NCBI GenBank assembly: GCA_025459425.1 | Contig: JALOQF010000040.1 | Span: 1-52,036 of the forward strand | Direction of reading: 5' to 3' | Source of the DNA: Myxococcaceae bacterium | GTDB taxonomy: Bacteria > Myxococcota > Myxococcia > Myxococcales > Myxococcaceae | DNA length: 52,036 nt | In this document: one piece after another, positions 28,537-35,508 of the stretch | How positions within the stretch are numbered: position 1 is the stretch's first letter | Layout of the letters: each line of letters starts with the position of its first letter | Program-made: the position numbers and the translations under genes | The notes under the pieces: model-generated | Database searches by the model: none | Seen by the model: the letters and a program-made list of their open reading frames with translations, nothing else | Told to the model about the DNA's origin: nothing

Positions 28537-29637
28537 TCAGCGCTCGAGCCAGTCGCCGAGCACCGTCAGGGCTTCAGGCAGGCTGGCGCGGCCCAGGCCG
28601 ACGCGCACGTGCGAGTCCGACGCCCCGAAGAGGGGCCCCGGCGCGAGGAGCACCCCGGTGCGCGTCACCAGCTCCTCGCAGAAGGCCGTCGCGCTGGGCA
28701 CGGACGTCAGGCGCATCAGGGCGGTGGTGCCGGCGAGCGGGCGCCGCCAGGCCAGGTGCCGTGCGTGCTGGCCGATGAAACGATCGACGATCTCGACGTT
28801 CTTGCGCACCGTCGACAGCGTGCGCGCGCGGAGGAGATCGGCGTGGCGCAGGGCCACCGTCGCCAGGAAGACGCTCGGCCCCGGCGCGCAGATGCTCAAA
28901 TAGTCCTTCACGATCTCGAGCTGCTCCAGGAGCGCCCGATCGCGGGTGACGGCCCAGCCGATGCGCAGGCCGGCGAGGCCGTACACCTTCGCCATGGCGC
29001 CGAGCGAGACGGCGCGGTCGGACAGCTCGACGACCGACGGCAGGCGGGGGCCGGCGTGCTCGAGCCCCCGGTACACCTCGTCGCCCAGTACGCGAATGCC
29101 CCGGCTCGCCGCGAAGTCCATGGCGGCGGCGAAGCGGTCACCCGTCAGGAGCCCGCCGGTGGGGTTCTGCGGGGTGTTGAGCACCAGCAGCTTCGTGTTG
29201 GGCTTCACCAGCCGCTCGAGGTCGGCGACGTCGGGCTGCCAGTCGGCCTCTTCCCGGGCCTCCCAGCGGGCGACCTCGGCGCCGATGTTCTCGGCCACGA
29301 GGGTGAGTGACTGGTAGGTGGGCGAGATGCAGATGACGTGATCGCCCGGCGCGAGCGTGGCGCGCATGAAGGCGTAAATGGGCTCCTGCGCCCCCACGTG
29401 CACCAGCACGTCGTCGGCGGTGATGCCCTGGTAGAGGCCGGCGATGGCTTCGCGCAGGGCGAGCGCGCCCTTCGTCTCGGTGTAGCCGAGCGTCATCGCC
29501 ATGAACTGGTTGGTCGCCTCGGGATCGAGCGCGAGCACGTCGTTGAGGCGCAGCGTGTCGGGATCGCTCGCGCACGCGATGAGCCGCGCGCTGAACTCGT
29601 GCTTCGAGAGGTAGCGCTCGAGAAGGAAGGGACGCAT
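28537..29637 (-). CDS. PLP-dependent aminotransferase class I/II
   Basis: The 366-residue fold-type I enzyme has the cofactor-binding set Asn158 in NTPQNPTG, Asp186 in LGDEVYR, Schiff-base Lys217 in [11 protein letters not shown], and a C-terminal VRVGLGR with the carboxylate-binding Arg. The N-terminus ([18 protein letters not shown]) matches a subgroup that includes VioD/capreomycidine-synthase-type enzymes and many uncharacterised aminotransferases, so the amino donor cannot be named. It is divergent from lipA and directly followed by the patatin gene. Confidence 0.9.
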   Translation of the reverse strand: MRPFLLERYLSKHEFSARLIACASDPDTLRLNDVLALDPEATNQFMAMTLGYTETKGALALREAIAGLYQGITADDVLVHVGAQEPIYAFMRATLAPGDHVICISPTYQSLTLVAENIGAEVARWEAREEADWQPDVADLERLVKPNTKLLVLNTPQNPTGGLLTGDRFAAAMDFAASRGIRVLGDEVYRGLEHAGPRLPSVVELSDRAVSLGAMAKVYGLAGLRIGWAVTRDRALLEQLEIVKDYLSICAPGPSVFLATVALRHADLLRARTLSTVRKNVEIVDRFIGQHARHLAWRRPLAGTTALMRLTSVPSATAFCEELVTRTGVLLAPGPLFGASDSHVRVGLGRASLPEALTVLGDWLER

Positions 29638-29660
29638 GCGGGTTGGGCAGGGGGCGGAGG

Positions 29661-29689
29661 TTGACCCTGCGGTGACGGCTCAATACATC
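29661..29689 (+). promoter_or_regulatory. Candidate lipA promoter
   Basis: TTGACC (29661-29666), a 17-base spacer and TACATC (29684-29689) form a plausible -35/-10 pair. The implied transcription start is only a few bases before ATG at 29699, so the mRNA would be nearly leaderless, in keeping with the absence of a Shine-Dalgarno. Confidence 0.35.
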
Positions 29690-29698
29690 GCACGCGTC

Positions 29699-30142
29699 AT
29701 GGCAACTCCCAACCGGTTCCCGCTCCCCCTGGCCACCTCATCAGGCAAGCCAGACTGGCTGAAAGTGAAGCTTCCACGGGGTGAGGGGTACGAGCGGGTG
29801 AAGGCCATCGTGCGCGAGCAGAAGCTGGCGACGGTGTGTGAAGAGGCGCGGTGTCCGAACATCGCCGAGTGCTGGGGCGGAGGGACGGCCACGGTGATGT
29901 TGATGGGCGAGGTGTGCACGCGGGCCTGCCGGTTCTGTCATGTGAAGGTGGGAGCGCCTCCGCCGCTGGACCCCGAGGAGCCCGAGAACCTCGCCCGCGC
30001 CGTCAAGGCGATGGGGCTCGAGTACATCGTGGTGACGTCGGTGAACCGCGACGATCGGCCCGACGGAGGGGCCTCTCACTTCGCGGCGGCGATCACGGCG
30101 CTCAAGCGCGAGTCTCCGAAGACGACCGTCGGGAGCGGCTGA
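29699..30142 (+). pseudogene. lipA: Lipoyl synthase LipA, 5' part (broken gene)
   Basis: This frame encodes the N-terminal half of lipoyl synthase, the radical-SAM enzyme that inserts two sulphurs into octanoyl groups on E2 and GcvH. The auxiliary-cluster cysteines ([12 protein letters not shown]) and the radical-SAM cluster motif CTRACRFC are intact, as is [18 protein letters not shown]. After ...SPKTTV (codon ending 30130) the expected VPDF and NHN-type segment, about 32 residues, is absent and the frame runs into TGA at 30140. The rest of LipA continues in another frame from 30133. As written no complete enzyme can be made. It may be a real pseudogene or an assembly error. Confidence 0.85.
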
Positions 30143-30543
30143 CGCCGACGGTGCGCGATCGCCGGGCGACGTGGAAGCAGTCGCTGCGGGTGCTCGAGTA
30201 CCTCAAGCAGCGGCCCGAGAAGCTGTACACCAAGACGTCCATCATGGTGGGCCTCGGCGAGACCGACGAGGAGCTCGACAGGGCCTTCCGCCAGTGCCGT
30301 GAGGCGGGCGTCGACGTGTTGACGCTGGGCCAGTACCTGCAACCATCGCAGTACCACCTGCGGGTCGAGCGCTTCGTGTCGCCGGAGGACTTCGCGCGGT
30401 ACCAGCGCATGGCCGAGGCGTACGGGTTCCTCTACGTGGCGTCGGGGCCGTTGGTGCGGTCGAGCTACCGGGCGGCGGAGTTCTTCCTGCGCGGGCTCAT
30501 GGAGCGGGAGCGCACGGCCCACGCCGAGGCCGTGGCCGGCTGA
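30133..30543 (+). pseudogene. lipA: Lipoyl synthase LipA, 3' part (out of frame)
   Basis: From the codon for Glu at 30133 this frame gives [20 protein letters not shown], then GLGETDEE, LGQYLQPSQYHL and the conserved C-terminal GPLVRSSYRA, whose Ser ligates the auxiliary cluster in LipA. It is offset by two bases from the 5' part, so both a loss of about 32 residues and a frame change separate the halves. The combined visible length is about 280 residues, against roughly 300 or more for intact LipA. The next gene is an E2 acyltransferase, the lipoylated substrate of this enzyme, which argues that an intact lipA is expected here. Confidence 0.85.
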
Positions 30544-30616
30544 CGTCGCTCTGCGGCAGGGCCGTCGCGCGTTGACCTGGAGCCTTCGCCCACGAGCGGT
30601 GCTATGCGCCCGCGCC

Positions 30617-31894
30617 ATGGCACTGTTCGAGTTCAAGCTCCCGGACCTGGGCGAAGGCGTCCTCGAGGGTGAGATCGTCAAGTGGCTGGTGAAGCCCGGC
30701 GACGTCGTCAAAGAAGACCAGAACCTCGTCGAGGTGATGACCGACAAGGCCACCATCAGCGTGCCGACGCCGAAGGGCGGGAAGGTCGTGAAGACCCACG
30801 GCAAGGAGGGTGAGATCGCGAAGGTGCACCACCCGCTGGTCGATCTCGAGGTCGAGGGGGCCGTGCCGGTGCAGGCGGCTCCGCACACGGGAGCGCCCAC
30901 CGCGCCGCCGCCGAAGCCTCAGCCCGTCGCCGCCGTGACGGCCCCGGCCGCTCCGGCGCCGGCAGCCGTCAGCGCCGAGAAGGTGCTCGCCACGCCCGTC
31001 ACCCGCCGCATGGCCCGCGAGCACGGGCTCGATCTCGGGCAGATCTCCGGCACCGGGCCCCAGGGCAGGGTGCTCAAGAGCGACGTCGAGGCCTTCATCG
31101 CCTCGGGTGGCACGAAGGCGAGCAACGGCGCCTCGGTGCAGCCGCGCGCCCAGCACACCTGGCAGCCGCTCGGCAGCTCCGCCGTCGACCAGCGCATTCC
31201 CATCAAGGGCCTGCGCAAGAAGATCGCCGACAAGATGGTGCGCTCGAAGTTCACCGCGCCGCACTACGCCTTCGTGGAAGAGGTCGACGTCACCGAGCTC
31301 GTCTCCGTGCGCACCCGCCTCAACGAGCAGCTCGCGAAGGACAAGGCGCCCCTCAAGGTGTCGTTCCTGCCGTTCTTCGTGAAGGCCCTCATCAACGCGC
31401 TGCGCCGCTACCCAAGCGTCAACGCCAACATGGACGAGGCCAACCAGGAACTCATCGTCCGTGGCGAGTTCAACATCGGCATCGCCGCGATGACCGAGCA
31501 GGGGCTCACGGTGCCCGTCGTGCGCAACGCCGACCGGTACTCGATTCGGGCCCTGGCCAACGAGATCAACCGGCTCGGCACGGCCGCGCGCGAACAGCGC
31601 CTCAAGCTCGAGGAGCTGTCGGGCGGCACCTTCACCATCACCTCGCTCGGCCAGACCGGCGGTCTCTTCGCGACGCCCATCATCAACCACCCCGAGGTCG
31701 GCATCATGGGCGTGCACCGCATGCGCAAGCGCCCCATCGTGATGGAGAACGATCAGATCGTCATTCGCCAGATGGCGCTCTTCTCGTTCTGCTTCGACCA
31801 CCGTGTGATCGACGGGGCGCTGGGCGCCGAGTTCGCGTACGAGTTCATCAAGTACATCGAGAAGCCCGAGCTGTTGTTCCTCGAGCTGGCCTGA
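30617..31894 (+). CDS. 2-oxoacid dehydrogenase E2 (dihydrolipoamide acyltransferase)
   Basis: The 425-residue protein is the core of a 2-oxoacid dehydrogenase complex, transferring acyl groups from lipoamide to CoA. It has one lipoyl domain (1-75) with the lipoylated Lys44 in MTDKA, an Ala/Pro-rich hinge (about 90-120), an E1/E3-binding domain (about 128-162, TPVTRRMAREHG), and a catalytic domain with His395 and Asp399 in DHRVIDG. The start at 30617 gives the family N-terminus ALFEFKLPDLGEG. Pyruvate and branched-chain types cannot be told apart here because E1 and E3 genes are not adjacent. It lies 73 bases after lipA, which makes its cofactor. Confidence 0.94.
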   Translation: MALFEFKLPDLGEGVLEGEIVKWLVKPGDVVKEDQNLVEVMTDKATISVPTPKGGKVVKTHGKEGEIAKVHHPLVDLEVEGAVPVQAAPHTGAPTAPPPKPQPVAAVTAPAAPAPAAVSAEKVLATPVTRRMAREHGLDLGQISGTGPQGRVLKSDVEAFIASGGTKASNGASVQPRAQHTWQPLGSSAVDQRIPIKGLRKKIADKMVRSKFTAPHYAFVEEVDVTELVSVRTRLNEQLAKDKAPLKVSFLPFFVKALINALRRYPSVNANMDEANQELIVRGEFNIGIAAMTEQGLTVPVVRNADRYSIRALANEINRLGTAAREQRLKLEELSGGTFTITSLGQTGGLFATPIINHPEVGIMGVHRMRKRPIVMENDQIVIRQMALFSFCFDHRVIDGALGAEFAYEFIKYIEKPELLFLELA

Positions 31895-31896
31895 CG

Positions 31897-33042
31897 TCAG
31901 CGCGCTGGCGGAAAGCGCGCCTCGAGCTCCTCGACGACGGCGGCCGACTCGTTCACCACCCGCGCCGACACCAGCGGCGACGTCCCGAACCAGCCGAGCG
32001 CGCGCAGGGTGCGGAAGCGAATTCCCTCGTCGCCCAGGGGCGTGAGGTCGAACCGCGTCGCCGAGAAGTGGCTGGGCAGCGTCGCGAGGTCGACCTTGGC
32101 GGCCCGGGCCCGGTCGGCGCGCACGGTGGTGGCGATGTGGCACGAGACGCACTGCATGGTCTCTGCGGTGTGGAGCGTCGGGTTGTCGATCGCCTCGAGG
32201 ACGTCGAGCGCCTGGCGTTGATCGGCCGTGGGGGCGCTCGCGAACTCACGGGCCGCCATCAGCAGGCGGAACCCAGCGGGTGCGTCGGCCTGCGGGGCGC
32301 TCAGCACCTCGGTCGCCGAGAAGAGCCGCGTCACCTGATCGAGCTCGCGCACGTCGGGGATCTCGATTCGAACGAAGGCCTCGCCCCGGCGCTCGAGGCC
32401 GCGGAAGACCCAGATGAGCGCAGCGTTGCGGGTGAGCTGCCCGAAGAGCGTCAGCCGGAACAGCCGCTCGATGCGGGCATACCGGGCGAGGAGCGCCGAG
32501 AAGCGGGTGGTGAACTCGGGGTTGGGGCCGAAGGCACGGTTCACGCCGAGCATCGACCGCGGGTCGACGTCCTGCAGGCGCGCGAGGGCGCGCAGTGTGT
32601 CGATGGTCTCGTACACCTCGGCGCGGGGCACCGGGTAGAACGCGTGCAGCGCCACGTCTTCGGCGCCGGTCAGCGGCGAGACGGGCTGCAGGACGAGCCG
32701 GAGCACCCCGTCGGCCTCGTTCGAGCAGGGCCCGGGCCGCGGGCGGTCGCAGAGATCGAACCGCGCGGCGACCACCCTGAAGCGGGGGAGCTCGGCGAGT
32801 ACGTCCTGGGGCTGGGTGGTGAGGCGATCGAAGAGGTTGCGCGGAACGAGCGTTCCCCCGGCGGGGAGCGCGACGCCGGCGTCGGCCCGCGGCAGGGGCA
32901 GCAGGAACGTCACGTCGTTCAGGCCGAGCGCGCGGCGCTCCGTGGGGGTGTAGGTCTCGGTGAAGCCGCTGGGCCCGGCGTCGGGTGAGGGCGTCGGCGT
33001 GCCGCACGCGCTGACGAGCACGAGCACCAGCGCTGCCCGCAT
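31897..33042 (-). CDS. Lipoprotein with a single c-type heme motif
   Basis: The start at 33042 gives a lipoprotein signal with lipobox VSAC (Cys13), so the 381-residue product is exported and anchored. One CxxCH motif (CVSCH, 298-302) within TAETMQCVSCHIATT suggests covalent heme attachment in the periplasm or on the surface, though no distal Met ligand can be assigned by eye. The rest is helical and unrecognised. Its ATG shares a base with the stop of the upstream FHA gene (TGATG), so translation is coupled. It is the last of three linked genes (34110 to 31897). One CxxCH can occur by chance, but its Thr/Met/His context is cytochrome-like. Confidence 0.75.
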   Translation of the reverse strand: MRAALVLVLVSACGTPTPSPDAGPSGFTETYTPTERRALGLNDVTFLLPLPRADAGVALPAGGTLVPRNLFDRLTTQPQDVLAELPRFRVVAARFDLCDRPRPGPCSNEADGVLRLVLQPVSPLTGAEDVALHAFYPVPRAEVYETIDTLRALARLQDVDPRSMLGVNRAFGPNPEFTTRFSALLARYARIERLFRLTLFGQLTRNAALIWVFRGLERRGEAFVRIEIPDVRELDQVTRLFSATEVLSAPQADAPAGFRLLMAAREFASAPTADQRQALDVLEAIDNPTLHTAETMQCVSCHIATTVRADRARAAKVDLATLPSHFSATRFDLTPLGDEGIRFRTLRALGWFGTSPLVSARVVNESAAVVEELEARFPPAR

Positions 33043-33590
33043 CAGATCCTCCGGAACGTGTCGGGCCCGCGCAGCTTCACGTACAGCGTGTCGGTCAAGA
33101 GGAACCAGTACTGCACCTCGCCGAAGCTCAAGATGTCTCCGTTCTTCAGCGTCGTCTCGCGCCGCAGCCGCACCGAGGCGTTGAGGAACGTGCCGTTGGT
33201 CGAGCCGAGGTCCTGCACCGTGCAGCGCACGTTGGCCGCGTCCCACCGGAGCACGGCGTGCCGCTTCGACGCCGAGGCGTGCTCGAGCACGAGATCGTTG
33301 TCGGGCGACCGGCCTACCGCGAGTTCGTCGACGCCCTGCATCGGCGGCACCGTCGCCACCACGAGATCCTCGAACTGGAACAGCAACGACAGCGCGCCCG
33401 TCGACATGGCCTCGGGCTTCGCCATCGAGGTCGCCTGGGCGTTGGGCGGCAGGCCGAACTGGTCGGTGTCTCCCGGAGCGCCCGCTGGCCGCTCTGGCCG
33501 CTGCACCAGCACGAAGGGCCCGAGCTGTTCGCGGAACTCCGTCTGGGTGAGCCGCTGGGCGAAGAGCTTGAGCTCCTTGACCGAGAGCAT
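33042..33590 (-). CDS. FHA-domain protein, paralogue 1
   Basis: The 182-residue protein has an N-terminal helix plus the block QLGPFVLVQRP at about 22-32 and a variable linker. The C-terminal FHA domain has VGRSPDNDLVL near 92-102, the conserved Ser/His (SASKRH) and LGSTNGTFLN, the residues that bind phosphothreonine. There is no membrane segment or kinase domain. It is an adaptor that would read phosphorylated partners, probably of Ser/Thr kinases, which are abundant in myxobacteria; none is adjacent. The next upstream gene is a paralogue with the same plan, one base away (TAAGATG), and the downstream lipoprotein start overlaps its stop. Confidence 0.88.
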   Translation of the reverse strand: MLSVKELKLFAQRLTQTEFREQLGPFVLVQRPERPAGAPGDTDQFGLPPNAQATSMAKPEAMSTGALSLLFQFEDLVVATVPPMQGVDELAVGRSPDNDLVLEHASASKRHAVLRWDAANVRCTVQDLGSTNGTFLNASVRLRRETTLKNGDILSFGEVQYWFLLTDTLYVKLRGPDTFRRI

Positions 33591-33591
33591 C

Positions 33592-34110
33592 TTACGTCGC
33601 CTTCGACTTGATGAGCCGCGCGTGGAGCGTGCGCGTGCGCAGATACAGGTACGGCGCGTCGCCGAAGCCCACCTCGTCGCCGTCGTTCACCGACTTCGGC
33701 GCCTTCACCTCGACCCCGTTCACGGTGGTGCCGTTCGACGAGCCGAGATCGTTCACCGTCGCCTGCTGCAGGGTGGCGTCCCACGAGAGCGTCGCGTGGT
33801 GCTTCGACACCGAAGGATCGTCGACCACCACGTCGCAGTCCGGCAGGCGGCCCACGGTGAGGTTCTCGTGCGAGTCGAGCGGGGGCAGGGTGGTGACGAG
33901 CAGGTCGTCGAGCTCGAGCAGCAACGACATCGCGTCCTTCGGGGCGTTGCGGTTGAGCGCGATGGTGCGGCGCGTGCCGAGCTGAATGGCGCGCTGCTGC
34001 GTCATCTGGTCGGGCGGGCGCTGCACCAGCACGAAGGGGCCGAGCTGCTTCTCGAAGTTCTCCGGGGTCATCGATGCGGCGATGCGCTGAAGTTCATGAA
34101 CCGAAAGCAC
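33592..34110 (-). CDS. FHA-domain protein, paralogue 2
   Basis: The GTG at 34110 is chosen because it gives VLSVHELQRI, matching MLSVKELKLF of the neighbouring paralogue; a longer in-frame extension has no counterpart. The 172-residue product has the same plan: helix, QLGPFVLVQRP, an Asn/Ala-rich linker, then an FHA domain with VGRLPDCDVVV, SVSKHH and LGSSNGTTVNG. Phosphothreonine-binding residues are intact. The pair clearly arose by tandem duplication. It is the first gene of the three-gene unit and divergent from greA across about 130 bases that should hold both promoters. Confidence 0.86.
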   Translation of the reverse strand: MLSVHELQRIAASMTPENFEKQLGPFVLVQRPPDQMTQQRAIQLGTRRTIALNRNAPKDAMSLLLELDDLLVTTLPPLDSHENLTVGRLPDCDVVVDDPSVSKHHATLSWDATLQQATVNDLGSSNGTTVNGVEVKAPKSVNDGDEVGFGDAPYLYLRTRTLHARLIKSKAT

Positions 34111-34241
34111 GTCGTCGACGCTACCACTGCGAAACCTCGCTGGCCCTCCCGAGGTGATGGCGATACGGTAGGCCTCTCTCGTACCGGAGCGTCTTCGCTC
34201 GACGCGAAGCGTTCCATTCACGAACGGATACGGTGGTTTCG

Positions 34242-34730
34242 ATGAGTGACCGGATGCCCATGACCGCCTCGGGCCTGCGGAAGTTGCAGGACGAGCTGAA
34301 GCACCTCATCAGCGTCGAGCGCCCGAAGATCTCGAACGAGATCGAGGTGGCACGCGCCCACGGCGACCTGCGCGAGAACGCCGAGTACCACGCGGCGAAG
34401 GAGAAGCAGGGCCACATCGAAGGCCGCATCAACGACATCAACGGGTGGATCGCCCGCGCCGAGATCATCGAGGTCTCGAAGTTCAAGGGCAGCGCCGACA
34501 TCAAGTTCGGCGCGAACGTCGAGCTGCTCGACCTCGAGACCGACAAGAAGGTGGCCTACCGCATCGTGGGTGAGATCGAAGCCGATCTGAAGAAGCGGTG
34601 GATCTCGGTGGGCTCGCCGGTGGCGCGCGGGCTCATCGGCAAGAAGGTCGGCGAGACGGTGACCATTCAGAGCCCGGGTGGCACCAGGGAGTACGAGGTG
34701 CTCAAGGTGACGTACGAGGATGTCGAGTAG
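34242..34730 (+). CDS. greA: Transcript cleavage factor GreA
   Basis: The 162-residue factor enters the RNA polymerase secondary channel and stimulates cleavage of backtracked RNA. The N-terminal coiled coil carries the acidic tip GDLRENAEYHAAKE, with Asp42 and Glu45 corresponding to the metal-binding Asp/Glu of E. coli GreA. The C-terminal FKBP-like domain has SPVARGLIGKKVGE. ATG at 34242 is preferred (MSDRMPMT); GTG at 34233 and ATG at 34254 are alternatives. The last 11 bases overlap the start of recG. Confidence 0.96.
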   Translation: MSDRMPMTASGLRKLQDELKHLISVERPKISNEIEVARAHGDLRENAEYHAAKEKQGHIEGRINDINGWIARAEIIEVSKFKGSADIKFGANVELLDLETDKKVAYRIVGEIEADLKKRWISVGSPVARGLIGKKVGETVTIQSPGGTREYEVLKVTYEDVE

Positions 34731-35508
34731 CCCGCACCCGCTCGAGCCGCTGTTGGGTCCGCTGCGCTTCGCGGCGGCGCGGGACTTCGCGAACCTGTCG
34801 ACGGTGAAGAGCCTGGCGACGCCGCTCGCCGGGGCGATCGCGCGCGCGTCGTCGTCGCTGGCGCCCGCGCTCCTCGAGGCGCTCAAGGCCGAGCTGACCG
34901 AGATCGACGCGCCCGACACCGCACGGCGGCGGGCCTCGGTGGCGCGCGTGCTGGCGGTGCTGGAGCGCGCCGGGGTGACGCCAGGTGGAGCCGTCGGGCG
35001 TCCGCCGTCGCCTCCAGTGGGCGAAGCCTCCAGCTCGCCGCGTCGCAGCGTCGCTGACACGCCCGGAACATCGAGTCGTGGCCTCGGACAGCCTCCTGCG
35101 GGCGAGTACTCCACCTCGCCGCGTCGCGCCGTCGCTGACGCGCCCCCGCCGCGAACGTCGAGTCGCGGGCCCGGCCAGCCTCCTGCTGCAGCGCAGGCGC
35201 TCGCCAGCGGTCCAGCGTCGCGCCGGAGCTCGCCGCTCGATTCCTCGGCGCGCCCGGCGCCGAACCGTCCGCCGTCGTCGGCCCGCGCGCCCGTGGAGGC
35301 CGCGCCGGACGCTCCGGTCGAGCGCTCCGAAGACGAAGGCCCCCCGGCTGCGCCAGCGCGCGGCAAGGCCCGACGCGGTGGAAAATCGGCCGACCCCGAT
35401 GCCGACGCACCGGCACGAATCCTGTCGATTGCGCCCCAGTCGGGCCCGCTGTCGTTGCCGGTGTCGAAGGTGGGCTTCCGGGTCAACCCGCGGTGCTGGG
35501 CGCGCTGA
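34720..35508 (+). pseudogene. recG: RecG, N-terminal extension and frame up to a frameshift
   Basis: This frame holds the N-terminal part of a long myxobacterial-type RecG: a helical region (about residues 1-90), then a Pro/Ser/Arg low-complexity linker with a tandem repeat, then PLSLPVSKVGF and a stop caused by a frame change. The helicase continues in the -1 frame from the GCG codon at 35490-35492. Adding one C to the CCC run at 35487-35489 joins the two into ...VNPAVLGALKKRGL, which reads as normal RecG text. A one-base loss in a homopolymer, by sequencing error or mutation, is the simplest explanation. Confidence 0.75.
35010..35177 (+). repeat. Imperfect tandem repeat in the RecG linker
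   Basis: Two units of 81 and 87 bases (35010-35090 and 35091-35177), each starting GCCTCC and containing TCGCCGCGTCGC and the cgtcgctgac core, are followed by the first bases of a third. They encode Ser/Pro/Arg peptides such as SSPRRSVAD and TSPRRAVAD. The repeat is inside coding sequence and probably expands and contracts in a disordered linker. Confidence 0.75.
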
